Source: an uncultured Granulosicoccus sp.
GTDB lineage: Bacteria > Pseudomonadota > Gammaproteobacteria > Granulosicoccales > Granulosicoccaceae
Direction of reading: 5' to 3'
DNA: 64,000 bases
Assembly (NCBI GenBank): GCA_947499955.1
Contig: CANMQI010000007.1
Coordinates: forward strand, 124,001-188,000
Part shown: positions 25,810 to 36,263 of the stretch, in pieces
Layout: every line of letters starts with the position of its first letter
Position numbering within the stretch: the stretch's first letter is position 1
Program-made: the position numbers and the translations under genes
The notes under the pieces: model-generated
What the model was told of the DNA's origin: nothing
Databases searched by the model: none
Seen by the model: only the letters and a program-made list of their open reading frames with translations

Positions 25810-26852
25810 GCGTCGAGCCTCAGGTAGCGCTTGAGGCCCTGGTTGCCGATATCGCTCGGGAGATCGAGGCGGCGCGGGATCAGGTACGTCAGGCGGTCAA
25901 CACCGCCATGGTGCGAAGCTATTGGCAGATCGGCCGTTTGATTGTCGAGCATGAGCAGCAGGGTGAGAGCCGTGCAGCCTATGGCAAGCAGCAGCTTCAG
26001 GCGTTGTCAGTGCGGTTGACGGAGCGGCTGGGCAAGGGCTTTGATGTCACTAACCTACGGAATATGCGACAGTTTTATGAGGTTTTCCCAATTCGCGACG
26101 CACTGCGTCTCGAATTGAGTTGGACGCATTACCGTCGACTGCTTCGCATTGAAAACAAGCAGGCTCGTGCCTGGTATTTGCAGGAAGCTTTCCAGCAAGG
26201 CTGGAGCTCCCGTGCGCTCGACCGACAGATCAACAGTCTCTACTACGAGCGTTTGCTGGCCAGTCAGGATAAGCAGCTTGTCGAGACCGAAGCTGAAGAG
26301 CATACGCAAAAGCTAACGGAGAGTGCAAAGGACTATCTGCGGGATCCCTATATTCTGGACTTCCTGAATCTGGATGACAAAAGCTATCAGGAAGCCGACC
26401 TGGAAAAGGCGATTATCTCCAACCTGCAGCAGTTTCTGCTGGAACTGGGCAAGGGCTTTGCCTTCGTTGAACGTCAGCAACGTATTCGCTTTGATGATGA
26501 AGACTTCTATCTGGATCTGGTGTTCTACAACTTCAAGCTCAAATGCTTTCTGCTGGTTGATCTGAAGCTGGGCAAGCTTAAGCATCAGGATGTCGGCCAG
26601 ATGGACACCTATGTGCGTCTGTACGATGAGCGTCACAAGGGAGCTGACGACAATCCCACCATCGGGCTGGTGTTGTGTAGTGAAAAGAGTGAGGCGGTGG
26701 TGAAGTATTCGGTTCTGGCAGACCAGCAACAATTGTTCGCGGCCAAGTATCTACCGTATTTGCCCAGTGAGGAGGAGCTTGCACGAGAGCTGGAACGTGA
26801 GCGGGCAAGGGCGGTGAGGCAATTGGCGAGGCAAGAGGCGGGTGATGAGTGA
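25806..26852 (+). CDS. YhcG/DUF1016-type PD-(D/E)XK nuclease
   Basis: The 348-residue protein has an N-terminal DUF1016 helical domain (about residues 1-170), with VNTAMVRSYWQIGRLIVEHE and LSWTHYRRLLRIEN. The C-terminal nuclease domain (about 190-320) has YLDLVFYNFKLKCFLLVDLK followed by LGKLKHQDVGQM, a D...DxK arrangement of the PD-(D/E)XK fold. Family members sit in defence islands and near type I restriction systems. It forms an operon with the XRE regulator and the 31-codon ORF. A diverged fragment of this gene's start is embedded twice in the 359-bp repeats at 16573-17290, about 9 kb away. Confidence 0.88.
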   Translation: MSVEPQVALEALVADIAREIEAARDQVRQAVNTAMVRSYWQIGRLIVEHEQQGESRAAYGKQQLQALSVRLTERLGKGFDVTNLRNMRQFYEVFPIRDALRLELSWTHYRRLLRIENKQARAWYLQEAFQQGWSSRALDRQINSLYYERLLASQDKQLVETEAEEHTQKLTESAKDYLRDPYILDFLNLDDKSYQEADLEKAIISNLQQFLLELGKGFAFVERQQRIRFDDEDFYLDLVFYNFKLKCFLLVDLKLGKLKHQDVGQMDTYVRLYDERHKGADDNPTIGLVLCSEKSEAVVKYSVLADQQQLFAAKYLPYLPSEEELARELERERARAVRQLARQEAGDE

Positions 26853-26938
26853 ACGAGCCGAAGATAAGGGGGGGATTCCCTGGACCGCGACAACGCTTAT
26901 CGTTGATGGGCTGCCGCCAAGGCGGCGGCATATGGACA

Positions 26939-26975
26939 CTAACCACAAATTCTGTGGGTGACAGGCGTATGAATT
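26939..26975. repeat. Degenerate DnaA-box repeat, copy D
   Basis: ACCACAAATTCTGTGGGTGA and then CAGGCGTATGAATTG resemble the core of copy C with both 9-mers decayed. The remaining 26853-27267 gap holds a GC hairpin near 26910 (GCCGCC/GGCGGC) and the inverted repeat at 27112, but no gene. Confidence 0.55.
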
Positions 26976-27111
26976 GCTGGAGCAGCGAAGTTGTCACGCT
27001 GCCGACGCACTGATCAGAAATCGCACCATTGCAGACCTCTCCCGATTTCTGGTGGATTGTTTGGCCGGCTTGCTCGTTTTCAGCACAATGCTGACGTGCT
27101 GAGGGGGGAGC

Positions 27112-27127
27112 GTTTAGACGACTAAAC
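27112..27127. promoter_or_regulatory. Inverted repeat upstream of hsdM
   Basis: GTTTAG-ACGA-CTAAAC lies 140 bp before the hsdM start. It may be an operator for the restriction operon; no controlling gene is obvious except the upstream XRE protein. Confidence 0.25.
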
Positions 27128-27267
27128 AGTTCGATGAACCAGATTCTCTGCCTCCCAACGTAAGCCTTGGCGTCGGTGCCAGTCACGCCTAGCCCCAAAA
27201 AGAGGCAATAAGCTGCCGTCTGTGCTTAAATCACCCAGTTACACTTTCTGAAAGGATGCATTGAAGC

Positions 27268-29610
27268 ATGTCGTCTACCTCCACCAATCTCGCCTCGGAC
27301 TCCTGGGCGATAGCTGATCTGTTGCGCGGCGATTTCAAGCAAAGTCAGTATGGGCGGATCATCCTGCCGTTTGCGCTGCTAAGACGGCTGGAATGCGTGC
27401 TGGAGGAGAGCAAGGAGGCGGTGCTGGCCAAGGCCGAGGAAGTGGCCGCCATGAGCCTGCCGGAAGAGGCCGCCGAGCAGTTGCTGATTCGGGCCACCAA
27501 TGGACTGAACTTCGTCAATACCTCGAAGATGGATCTGTCCAAGCTGGGGGAGTCCGGCATACAGGCCAACCTGATCTCCTACATACAGGCATTCTCCAAA
27601 GATGCGCGTGAGATCTTCGAGTATTTCAACTTCGCAGAATTCATTGGTCAGCTGGGGGATGCCAATCTGTTGTATCAGGTGGTGCAGCGGGTACGCCAGA
27701 TCAACCTGGACCCCAAGGTGGTCTCCAATCATGACATGGGGCTGGTCTTCGAAGAGCTGATTCGCCGGTTTGCGGAAGGCTCCAACGAGACGGCGGGTGA
27801 GCATTTCACCCCACGCGATATCGTGCGCCTGACCACCGCACTGGTGTTCATGGAAGACGATGATGCGCTGACCAAGCCCGGCATTATCCGCACCATCTAT
27901 GACCCGACAGCGGGTACCGGTGGTTTCCTGTCCTCCGGCATGGAATACGTGCACGAGCTGAACCCCAATGCCGTGATGCGCGCCTTTGGTCAGGAGCTGA
28001 ACCCCGAAAGCTACGCCATCTGCAAGGCGGACATGCTCATCAAGGGGCAGGAAGTGAACAACATCAAGCTGGGCAATACCCTGTCCAACGATCAGCTCTA
28101 TGCCATGCAGTTCGACTACATGCTGTCTAACCCACCCTTCGGCGTGGACTGGAAGAAGATCGAAAAGGATGTGGAGACCGAGCAACGGGAAAAGGGCTTT
28201 GATGGCCGCTTCGGCCCCGGCTTGCCGCGCAAGTCCGATGGCTCGCTGTTGTTCCTGATGCACCTGATCAGCAAACTGCGCGATGCCAAGGAGGGCGGTG
28301 GCCGTATCGGCATCATCCTGAATGGCTCACCGTTGTTTACTGGCGGTGCCGGGTCCGGCGAGTCCGAGATACGCCGCTATATTCTGGAAGCCGATCTTTT
28401 GGAGGCCATCGTGGCCTTGCCGACTGATATGTTCTACAACACCGGCATTGCCACCTATGTGTGGGTGCTGTCGAACAAGAAACGCGAAGAACAGAAAGGG
28501 CAGGTGCTGCTGATCAATGGCGTGAACCTCTACGGCAAGATGAGAAAGTCCCTGGGGTCCAAGCGCAATGAGATGAGCGAGAAGGATGTGGCCACCATTG
28601 TTCGCTGCTTTGGCAACTATGAGGCCGTGGAACGACAGGCCCTGGACAAACCCGCTGAGCAGAAAAGCAATCGCGGACGCCAGTCAGCCAACGCCAAGGA
28701 GGCGGTTGCCAAGACCTTCGCCGCCAAGCTGTTTGCCAGCCATGAATTCGGGTATCGACGCCTGACCATCGAACGCCCCTTGCGACAATCCTGGCAGTTC
28801 AGTGATGAGCTACTGAGTGAACTGCGCTTCTCTAGCAGCCGTGCCATCAATGCGGCCATGAAGTGGGTGTATGCAGAATACGGTGAGGCCTACTGGTCCG
28901 ATGAAGAGAGCTGTGATCAGTATGGGCAGTTGATTGATTACGAGACCGAGATTCGGGTTCATATCAAGGCCAACCTCAGCGCCATGAAGGAAAAGGATAT
29001 CAAGGACCTGCTGAATGAAAAGACCTGGCTGAACCAGAAAGCCTTGTTACTCAAAGCCCGCGCCTTGCAGGGTGAGATTGGCAAGGAGCAGTATGATGAT
29101 GTAAACCCGCTGGATGGTGGGCTGAAGGCGGCCTGCAAGACCTTGGATATCAAGCTGGAGACGGCGGAAAAGAAGCAATTACTGAATGCGATCTGCTGGA
29201 CCAATCCGGAGGCAGAGAAGGTCGTCAAGAAGGTACACAAGGCTGAGGCCGATCCGGTGTATGGCCTGTTTGAAACCACCGATGTCAAGGGCAAAGCGCA
29301 GGTGGTGGAATACACGCCTGACAGTGATCTTCGGGATAACGAGAATGTGCCACTGGACCCAAGCCGCAGCGTCAATGAAGTGAATGAGGCGTACTTCGCC
29401 AAGGAAGTGCAACCGCATGTGCCGGATGCATGGATTGATTCATCGAAGCGGGATGACAAGGATGGGGAGATTGGGATCGTGGGGTATGAGATTCCGTTTA
29501 ATCGGCATTTTTATGAATATGTGCCGCCGCGGGATCTGGAGGTGATTGATGCGGAGTTGGCGGAGGTTTCGCGGGAGATTATGGCCCTGCTTGGGGAGGT
29601 GGGGGTGTGA
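27268..29610 (+). CDS. hsdM: Type I restriction-modification methyltransferase subunit HsdM
   Basis: The 780-residue protein has an N-terminal HsdM helical domain ([20 protein letters not shown]) and the N6-adenine methyltransferase core. The S-adenosylmethionine motif [13 protein letters not shown] lies near residue 212 and the catalytic NPPF near 288. A long C-terminal extension of about 330 residues (from about 450) exceeds the roughly 500 residues typical of HsdM and includes helical segments of unknown role, as in the larger HsdM class. With HsdS it methylates adenine on both strands of the recognition site and protects host DNA. It overlaps hsdS by 4 bp. GAAAGGATGCA upstream supplies the ribosome site. 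Confidence 0.95.
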   Translation: MSSTSTNLASDSWAIADLLRGDFKQSQYGRIILPFALLRRLECVLEESKEAVLAKAEEVAAMSLPEEAAEQLLIRATNGLNFVNTSKMDLSKLGESGIQANLISYIQAFSKDAREIFEYFNFAEFIGQLGDANLLYQVVQRVRQINLDPKVVSNHDMGLVFEELIRRFAEGSNETAGEHFTPRDIVRLTTALVFMEDDDALTKPGIIRTIYDPTAGTGGFLSSGMEYVHELNPNAVMRAFGQELNPESYAICKADMLIKGQEVNNIKLGNTLSNDQLYAMQFDYMLSNPPFGVDWKKIEKDVETEQREKGFDGRFGPGLPRKSDGSLLFLMHLISKLRDAKEGGGRIGIILNGSPLFTGGAGSGESEIRRYILEADLLEAIVALPTDMFYNTGIATYVWVLSNKKREEQKGQVLLINGVNLYGKMRKSLGSKRNEMSEKDVATIVRCFGNYEAVERQALDKPAEQKSNRGRQSANAKEAVAKTFAAKLFASHEFGYRRLTIERPLRQSWQFSDELLSELRFSSSRAINAAMKWVYAEYGEAYWSDEESCDQYGQLIDYETEIRVHIKANLSAMKEKDIKDLLNEKTWLNQKALLLKARALQGEIGKEQYDDVNPLDGGLKAACKTLDIKLETAEKKQLLNAICWTNPEAEKVVKKVHKAEADPVYGLFETTDVKGKAQVVEYTPDSDLRDNENVPLDPSRSVNEVNEAYFAKEVQPHVPDAWIDSSKRDDKDGEIGIVGYEIPFNRHFYEYVPPRDLEVIDAELAEVSREIMALLGEVGV

Positions 29611-30956
29611 GTGGGTATGAGGCTTATCCGGAGTATCGGGATAGTGGGGTTGAGTGGTTGGGGGATATTCCTACTACCTGGAATGTTATGCGCATTAAGC
29701 ATTTGTCGAGAAACATAGCGACGGGAAGAACACCGAAGAACCAAGAAGCGTTCTCTGATGATGGTGTCGTTTCTTGGTTTACACCTGGCGACTTTGCGGC
29801 TTCAGTACTTGACACGTCGAAAAAATATCTCGCGAATGACTCAAAAATTTTGACAGATGTGGAGATATACAAGGAAAATTCGATCTTAGTAATTGGGATA
29901 GGGGCCACCCTTGGGCGTGTCGCGTTATGTGAAAAGTCATTTTCTTGTAATCAACAAATAAACGTTATTACCCCAATAGACACAGTCGAAAGTCGATTCT
30001 TGAAATATGCCTTGTCAGTGCAGGAAAGCCAAATGAAGCAGATATCCAACGCCTCGACAATTGGAATCATGAATCAAGAGAAGACAGGAGAGTTGCAATT
30101 AGCGGTTGTGGATTCTAGAGAACAACAAAATATAGCCAACTTCCTCGACCACGAAACCGCCAAAATCGACACGCTGATCGAAAAGCAACAACAACTGATC
30201 AAGCTGTTGAAGGAAAAACGTCAGGCGGTGATCAGTCATGCCGTGACTAAGGGGTTGAATCCGGATGCGCCGATGAAGGATTCGGGGGTTGAGTGGTTGG
30301 GGGAGGTGCCGGCTGGGTGGCGAGTCTGTTCACTTGGCTATTGTTCTTCAATCACTACTGGTGCTACACCGGATAGACAAATGGTCTCGTACTGGGGAGG
30401 AGATATACCTTGGATAAAGACAGGAGAAGTCAATTATTCTGATATTTGCTCAGCTGAAGAGACCGTGACTGAATTGGCAGTGAATGCTACGTCAATAAAA
30501 TTGGCTGAACCCGGTACATTGCTGATGGCAATGTATGGTCAGGGAGTGACAAGAGGCAGAGTGGCGCTACTTGGAATAAGCGCTACATATAATCAAGCAT
30601 GTGCCGCTATCGTGCCAGATTCGAATTTGACGTCCGTGTATCTCAAGTACTATTTTATGAGTTCATATAACGCGTTGAGAGATGGTGGCAACGAAACTAG
30701 TCAGATGAATCTCAATGCCGAGATAGTTGGAAAGTTTCCGGTTCTAATTCCTACGCCAGATGAGCAGGATGACATTGTGCGATTTTTAGAGTCCTCCGAA
30801 ACAACCAACTCAAGTCTATTGGGAAGAGCAAATGAGGCAATCGATTTGCTCAAAGAACGCCGCACCGCCCTAATCTCCGCCGCCGTCACCGGCAAGATCG
30901 ATGTCCGAAACTGGCAAGCCCCAAAGTCCACATCAACCCCCGGCATGGATAGATAA
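29607..30956 (+). CDS. hsdS: Type I restriction specificity subunit HsdS
   Basis: HsdS has the expected twofold layout. [15 protein letters not shown] opens the first target-recognition domain (about residues 10-165), and the central helical spacer [20 protein letters not shown] follows. [15 protein letters not shown] opens the second (about 227-390), and [20 protein letters not shown] closes it. Each recognition domain is clearly more AT-rich than the conserved blocks, typical of specificity domains exchanged by recombination. It directs both modification and restriction to a bipartite site that cannot be predicted here. The start is GTG 29607, within the overlap with hsdM. Confidence 0.95.
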   Translation: MSGYEAYPEYRDSGVEWLGDIPTTWNVMRIKHLSRNIATGRTPKNQEAFSDDGVVSWFTPGDFAASVLDTSKKYLANDSKILTDVEIYKENSILVIGIGATLGRVALCEKSFSCNQQINVITPIDTVESRFLKYALSVQESQMKQISNASTIGIMNQEKTGELQLAVVDSREQQNIANFLDHETAKIDTLIEKQQQLIKLLKEKRQAVISHAVTKGLNPDAPMKDSGVEWLGEVPAGWRVCSLGYCSSITTGATPDRQMVSYWGGDIPWIKTGEVNYSDICSAEETVTELAVNATSIKLAEPGTLLMAMYGQGVTRGRVALLGISATYNQACAAIVPDSNLTSVYLKYYFMSSYNALRDGGNETSQMNLNAEIVGKFPVLIPTPDEQDDIVRFLESSETTNSSLLGRANEAIDLLKERRTALISAAVTGKIDVRNWQAPKSTSTPGMDR

Positions 30957-30965
30957 CCCCTTTAG

Positions 30966-31015
30966 CTGCACATCCCGATAAGTTCGCTGAATACGTTTTC
31001 CAGGATGAAATAGTT
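30966..31015 (+). pseudogene. Short remnant resembling the hsdR 5' end
   Basis: Just after hsdS, 15 codons read HPDKFAEYVFQDEIV, matching HPDKSAEYAFQNHIV at the start of HsdR (32997 onward) at 11 of 15 positions. The frame then stops. It looks like the beginning of a former hsdR gene, left when the AbiE genes came to lie between hsdS and hsdR. Confidence 0.55.
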
Positions 31016-31151
31016 TTGCATCAGGTTTAAATACGTCGATGGGGAATGGACTTCCTGTTTCAATAATACGTGTTCTTATAGCCGAGCAAAGCTGACCGGT
31101 AGGCATCAGCCTGCATTCTCAAGCTTGCAGTGTGATTGCGATGCCCATAGC

Positions 31152-31186
31152 CCATGTCCGAAAAATGTAGTATACTTTGGACATGG
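31152..31186 (+). promoter_or_regulatory. Promoter and 8-bp palindromic operator of abiE
   Basis: CCATGTCC at 31152-31159 and GGACATGG at 31179-31186 are perfect inverted arms around a -10-like TATACT (31171-31176). The ATG of the antitoxin gene lies inside the right arm at 31183, about 7 bp after the -10, so the transcript may be leaderless. AbiEi proteins bind inverted repeats at their own promoter, which fits this layout. Confidence 0.6.
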
Positions 31187-31842
31187 TCTCAGAGCATTCA
31201 TCCATCCCCGCCGCCATTCAGGCGCGCATCGAACAAGCCCGCCAGCTCGTTTGGACGCCAGGTGACTTTGTGGACATCGGAAGCCGAGCGTCCGTTGACA
31301 AAGCACTTCAACGCATGGTGAAGAGCGGCTTGCTTCGTCGAGTTGACCGTGGGCTCTACGACATGCCAGCGTTCAACCCTCTGACGAAGAAACACACCGT
31401 GCCTGACTACCGTGCCGTCATTGATGCTGTGAAGCGTCGTGACAAGGTGCGTTGTGTCGTGGATGGCATGACGGCAGCCAATACCCTGGGAATGACCAAT
31501 GCTGTACCCGCAAAGATCGAAGTGCTGGTCGATGCGCGTCTGAAACCGATTCAGCTGGGTAATCAGCGGATCGTGTTCAAACACTCAGCTCCTAGCCGCC
31601 TCTATTGGGCTGAGCGGCCCGGTATGTACATTGTCCAGGCGCTTTACTGGATACACGATGTCATGGATCACGAGTCAGAACTGGCAAAGGTCGGTGGCAT
31701 TATCCGAAAGCTGTTACGCGACGAGAAGGAGGGGGCAGAATTGGCCGATGATCTACGTGCCGGTTTGTCTGCAATGCCGATCTGGATGCAGGACATCCTG
31801 CGAGCACCACTCGATAATGCTGACAAGGAAGCAAAGTCATGA
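31183..31842 (+). CDS. abiEi: AbiEi-type antitoxin (DUF6088, type IV toxin-antitoxin)
   Basis: The product has an N-terminal winged-helix region (VSEHSSIPAAIQARIEQA to DKALQRMVKSGLLRRVDRGL) and a C-terminal domain of the DUF6088/AbiEi type, with DYRAVIDAVKRR and VPAKIEVLVDARLKPI. In AbiE systems this protein represses the operon and antagonises the nucleotidyltransferase toxin without direct contact. ATG 31183 is preferred over a TTG two codons earlier. It overlaps the toxin gene by 4 bp. The pair lies between hsdS and hsdR. Confidence 0.88.
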   Translation: MVSEHSSIPAAIQARIEQARQLVWTPGDFVDIGSRASVDKALQRMVKSGLLRRVDRGLYDMPAFNPLTKKHTVPDYRAVIDAVKRRDKVRCVVDGMTAANTLGMTNAVPAKIEVLVDARLKPIQLGNQRIVFKHSAPSRLYWAERPGMYIVQALYWIHDVMDHESELAKVGGIIRKLLRDEKEGAELADDLRAGLSAMPIWMQDILRAPLDNADKEAKS

Positions 31843-32882
31843 GTACATCCGCCTTTCAACAAGTTATCAATGCTGAACCTGCCGATCGTGCAGACCTTTT
31901 CCTGACAACGGCTCAGCGCATGGGCGTGCCCTTGATCAATATCGAAAAGGATTTCTGGGTTTGCTGGACGTTGAATGCGCTCTATCATCGATTACCGGCG
32001 GGAGGCCCGCGCCTGCTATTCAAGGGTGGAACTTCCTTGTCGAAAGCCTACGGCTTGATCAATCGGTTCTCGGAGGATATCGATGTCACGGTGTTTCGGG
32101 ATGATCTCGGACATCCGGCAGACGCGGTCGAGATAGCGAAACTGTCAAACAAGAAACGTAGAGCGGAGTTCGAGTCCATCATGGCAGACTGCAGTCGGTA
32201 CATCACCACCGATTTGTTGAACTCTGTTTCCGAGCTTCTTGCCGCTGACACGAATGGGCAAGGGCGTGTTGAGGTCGACACTGCGGATTCGAGTGGACAG
32301 ACACTGCTTGTTTGGTACCCCCGCGTCGACGCGACTCAGACAGGCTATGTACAAGCCGCTGTCAAGATCGAATCAGGTGCCAAGTCGGCACTTGACCCTC
32401 ACACCGCCCAATCGATTGCCCCTTACGTTAACGATGATCTGGATTCGCTCGACCTGTGCGTGCCGAGAGTTACGACGATCAATGCTCAACGCACATTCTG
32501 GGACAAGATCGTTATCGCTCATGGTTTGCGCCACTGGTTTGATCAACGTAATGTACTGCGTCAGGATGGTCAGCGAGTCTCCCGTCACTACTATGATCTG
32601 CATACGCTACTGAATTCGGAAGTAGGTAGGAGCGCGATGGCCGATGGTGCTCTTGGCGCAGACTGTATCGGGCACGCCCGAATATTTTTCAACAGACCCG
32701 ATTACAAGCTTGCCAGCGCAACTGCAGGTTCATTTGCACTGCAACCGGTGGGTAACATGGTCAGTCGCCTCTCTCGGGATTATGAGAATACCCGAGCCAT
32801 GATTTTTGGCGATGCCCCTGAATTCCGTGACATCCTGGATTCAATCGAAGAAATTGAAGCCATTCTCAATGCGGGCGCCTGA
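31839..32882 (+). CDS. abiEii: AbiEii-type nucleotidyltransferase toxin
   Basis: The DUF1814/AbiEii family is recognised by FKGGTSLSKAYGLINRFSED then IDV near residues 62-84, the nucleotidyltransferase motif with its Asp pair. Other marks are RTFWDKIVIAHGLRHW near 220 and a conserved C-terminal helical region. These toxins transfer nucleotides to RNA, in characterised cases blocking tRNA, and cause abortive infection or growth arrest. The catalytic motif appears intact and the antitoxin gene is complete, so the module may be functional. It is co-translated with the antitoxin (ATGA overlap). Confidence 0.9.
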   Translation: MSTSAFQQVINAEPADRADLFLTTAQRMGVPLINIEKDFWVCWTLNALYHRLPAGGPRLLFKGGTSLSKAYGLINRFSEDIDVTVFRDDLGHPADAVEIAKLSNKKRRAEFESIMADCSRYITTDLLNSVSELLAADTNGQGRVEVDTADSSGQTLLVWYPRVDATQTGYVQAAVKIESGAKSALDPHTAQSIAPYVNDDLDSLDLCVPRVTTINAQRTFWDKIVIAHGLRHWFDQRNVLRQDGQRVSRHYYDLHTLLNSEVGRSAMADGALGADCIGHARIFFNRPDYKLASATAGSFALQPVGNMVSRLSRDYENTRAMIFGDAPEFRDILDSIEEIEAILNAGA

Positions 32883-32990
32883 AGTAAGTAGCTTTCAGTA
32901 AAATTCTTCAGCGTCAGCAGGTTATGGTGTCCATACTATAATCATGCCTTCAGGTATTTCAGCCAGTTCTCATCAGAAAACGGATTCTCC

Positions 32991-35900
32991 ATGAGTCACC
33001 ACCCCGATAAATCCGCAGAATACGCTTTCCAGAATCACATTGTTGAGTCCCTGGTGGGCCATGGGTGGTTACTTGGATCACCTTCGAAATACAACCGTGA
33101 GCTGGCTTTGTATTCGGAAGACACGCTGGCGTTCTTGAAGGAGAGTCAGCCGGATCAGTGGGAGAAGTATTGCGGTATCTATCCGAATAATCCGGAAGAG
33201 AAGTTTCTGGAGAAGGTAGCTTCGCAGTTGAACAAGGCTGATCCGAATGCGGCGGATAAGGAGCTTCGTACCTTTGGCACTTTGGGTGTCTTGCGCCATG
33301 AGGTCAAGGATCGCGGTACGCGCTTCAGTCTGTGTCAGTTCAAGCCGGAGCATGATCTGAATCCGGATACGCTAATTCGTTATGGCATGAATCGACTGCG
33401 TGTGGTACCCGAACTGGTGTACAGCCCATGGGCGACAGAGAAGCATCTGGCAGAAACCGGTTTGATGGCGCAGAAGCTGCGCATTGATCTGGTGTTGTTT
33501 GTCAATGGCCTGCCAGTGGTCACGATGGAGCTGAAATCCGAATTCAAGCAGGCGTTCAATAATGCGAAGGAGCAGTATCAGAAGACGAGATTGCCGATAG
33601 ATCCGGTTACTCGTAAGCCTGAACCCTTGCTGACCTTCAAGCGCGGTGCCTTGGTGCATTTTGCGGTCAGTCAGTACGAGGTGTGGATGACCACGCAGTT
33701 GAAGGGCGAGGAAACCTTCTTCCTGCCGTTTAACAAGGGTACGGCTGAGGGTGGCAAGGGTAACGATATACCGGCCGATGGCAGTGATCCGACGAGCTAT
33801 CTGTGGAACGAGGTGCTGTTGCCACAGAACCTGCTGCGCATCTTCCAGCGCTTCATGCACCTTGAGATCAAGGAGGTAGAGGACTGGGAGGGGCGTAAAT
33901 CCAAGAAAGAGACCATGATGTTCCCGCGCTACCATCAGTGGGATGTGGTCAACAAGCTGTTGTCTGCAGCGCGTAGTGAGGGGCCGGGGCAGTCGTATCT
34001 GATCCAGCACAGTGCCGGTTCGGGCAAGTCCAACTCCATTGCCTGGACCGCGCATCAGCTCTCGTCCTTGTATGACGACAAGGGCAACAAGCAGTTTCAT
34101 TCAGTGATTATCGTCACCGACCGCACGGTACTGGATGATCAGTTGCAGGACACCATCTATCAGCTGGAACATGTTGATGGGGTGGTGGGGCGTATCAATC
34201 GGCGGGAGGGGGAAGGGTCGAAATCTGACAAGCTGGCAACGGCTCTGGAGCAGTCTCAGCCGATCATCATTGTCACGATCCAGACGTTTCCGCATGTACT
34301 CAAGGCCATCGAGAATACAGTGAGCCTGAAGGAGCGCAACTACGCCATCATTGCCGATGAGGCGCATTCCTCACAGACAGGCTCCACAGCGCGTCAGTTG
34401 AAGGAAGTGCTGATGACCGAGGCCAGCGACAGCGATGCGGACCCGGATGCGCCTCAGAGCGCAGACGATGTGTTGAACGAGATCATAGCCTCGCGTAGTG
34501 CCTCCCCGAACCTGAGCTACTTTGCCTTCACCGCCACACCCAAGGCCAAGACACTGGAGCTCTTTGGTCGCAGGCCAGACCCGAGTGAGCCTGCGTCCAA
34601 AACCAACAAGCCGGTATCGTTTCATGTGTACAGCATGCGACAGGCCATCGAGGAAGGCTTCATTCTGGATGTGCTGAAGAACTACACCAGCTACAAGGTG
34701 GCCTATAACCTTGCCCTGAAAATGCAGGATGTGGACAAGGAGGTGGATAGCAAGAAGGCTAAGGTGAAGCTGAACCAGTGGGTACGCCTGCATGACTACA
34801 ACATCTCGCAGAAAGTGCAGGTGATTGTCGAGCACTTCAAAGACAACATCATGGGCTTGCTGGGTGGGCAGGCCAAGGCCATGGTGGTGACCAGCTCACG
34901 CAAGGAGGCGGTGCGCTACAAGATCAGTTTTGATCGCTACATCACGGAGAAGGGCTATACCGGCATTCATGCCATGGCAGCCTTTTCGGGTGAGGTGGAA
35001 TTCACGGAGAAAGACCCGGGAGCCACCGATCTACTGGGCGAGAAATTCACTGAAACCAATATGAACCCGAACCTGAAAGGGCGGGACATGCGCAAGGCTT
35101 TCGATACCGACGACTATCAGGTCATGATCGTGGCCAACAAGTTCCAGACAGGATTTGATCAACCGAAGCTGTGTGCCATGTACGTGGACAAGAAGCTGGG
35201 TGGTGTGGAGTGTGTACAGACCCTGTCACGCTTGAACCGCGACTATGCCGGCAAGAAAGCCAGCGGCACCTTCGTGCTGGATTTCTTCAATGACCCGGAC
35301 GATGTACTGGCAGCGTTTCAGCCGTACTATCAGATAGCGGAACTAACGGATGTATCTGACCCGCAGATGGTTTACGACTTGTTCGAAAAGCTGCGCGGCT
35401 TCGGTGTCTTTCAATGGGCGGAGGTAGAACAGTTCGTTACCGCCTTCTACCAGAAGGGCAAGAGCGACAAGGCCCTGGCCACGATCTGTAAACCCGCAGT
35501 GGATCGTTGGACCAAGCGTTATGAGTTGGCGGTGGATGCCTACAAGGTGTCTCTGGAGATGATGGAGCGCAATCGCAAGACCGGGGACGCGGTACTGATC
35601 GGCAACGCTGACAACCACTTGAAGGAATGCCGAACGGCAAAGGATGCACTGGAGATCTTCAAGAAGGATCTGGGCACCTTCGTGCGCTTCTATGAATTCA
35701 TTTCTCAGATAGTGCCCTTTGATGATCTGGAACTGGAGAAGCTCAGCCTGTTCGCCCGCAAGCTACGGCCCATGCTCAGAGAGGCCCAGGTAGCGGAGGA
35801 TGAAGTTGATCTGGACAATGTGGTGCTAAGTCACTACCGATTGTCGAAACTGAAACAGCAGAATCTGAAGCTCAGTGAAGATGCCGAAGGCTATGAGCTG

Positions 35901-36263
35901 GATCCGAGCGAGGGTGCTGGAACTGCCAAGGCGAAAGACCCGAAAGAGGAATTTCTTTCTCAGATTATCTCGCGCTTGAATGAGATCTTCTTGATGGATG
36001 AGTTGAGTGACAAGGATTGCGTCAACTTTGCTCACACCGTTGCCGACAAGGTCAGCGAGAACGAACGCGCCATGATGCAACTACGTACCAACACCCGTGA
36101 GCAGGCCATGCTGGGTGACTTTCCCAAGGCGGTGGACGATGCGGTGATTGGGAGCAATGAGGCCAATCGGAATCAGATGATGCAGTTGTTATCGAATCCG
36201 GATAAGGCCAAGGAGTTTTCGCGGCTGGTTTATGACTTGATTGCGTTTAGTGGGACTCGGTAA
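32991..36263 (+). CDS. hsdR: Type I restriction endonuclease subunit HsdR
   Basis: The 1090-residue protein has the HsdR architecture. A PD-(D/E)XK nuclease lies near residues 160-185 (RIDLVLFVNGLPVVTMELKS). The SF2 translocase has Walker A HSAGSGKSNS near 341, ADEAHSSQTG near 457, FTATPKAKT as motif III, and FQTGFDQPKLCAMYVDK and QTLSRLNRDY as motifs V and VI. A long helical C-terminus follows that contacts the methylase. HsdR reels in DNA and cuts it away from unmodified sites. It is separated from hsdMS by the AbiE pair but keeps the same orientation; no other partner is needed. Confidence 0.95.
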   Translation: MSHHPDKSAEYAFQNHIVESLVGHGWLLGSPSKYNRELALYSEDTLAFLKESQPDQWEKYCGIYPNNPEEKFLEKVASQLNKADPNAADKELRTFGTLGVLRHEVKDRGTRFSLCQFKPEHDLNPDTLIRYGMNRLRVVPELVYSPWATEKHLAETGLMAQKLRIDLVLFVNGLPVVTMELKSEFKQAFNNAKEQYQKTRLPIDPVTRKPEPLLTFKRGALVHFAVSQYEVWMTTQLKGEETFFLPFNKGTAEGGKGNDIPADGSDPTSYLWNEVLLPQNLLRIFQRFMHLEIKEVEDWEGRKSKKETMMFPRYHQWDVVNKLLSAARSEGPGQSYLIQHSAGSGKSNSIAWTAHQLSSLYDDKGNKQFHSVIIVTDRTVLDDQLQDTIYQLEHVDGVVGRINRREGEGSKSDKLATALEQSQPIIIVTIQTFPHVLKAIENTVSLKERNYAIIADEAHSSQTGSTARQLKEVLMTEASDSDADPDAPQSADDVLNEIIASRSASPNLSYFAFTATPKAKTLELFGRRPDPSEPASKTNKPVSFHVYSMRQAIEEGFILDVLKNYTSYKVAYNLALKMQDVDKEVDSKKAKVKLNQWVRLHDYNISQKVQVIVEHFKDNIMGLLGGQAKAMVVTSSRKEAVRYKISFDRYITEKGYTGIHAMAAFSGEVEFTEKDPGATDLLGEKFTETNMNPNLKGRDMRKAFDTDDYQVMIVANKFQTGFDQPKLCAMYVDKKLGGVECVQTLSRLNRDYAGKKASGTFVLDFFNDPDDVLAAFQPYYQIAELTDVSDPQMVYDLFEKLRGFGVFQWAEVEQFVTAFYQKGKSDKALATICKPAVDRWTKRYELAVDAYKVSLEMMERNRKTGDAVLIGNADNHLKECRTAKDALEIFKKDLGTFVRFYEFISQIVPFDDLELEKLSLFARKLRPMLREAQVAEDEVDLDNVVLSHYRLSKLKQQNLKLSEDAEGYELDPSEGAGTAKAKDPKEEFLSQIISRLNEIFLMDELSDKDCVNFAHTVADKVSENERAMMQLRTNTREQAMLGDFPKAVDDAVIGSNEANRNQMMQLLSNPDKAKEFSRLVYDLIAFSGTR

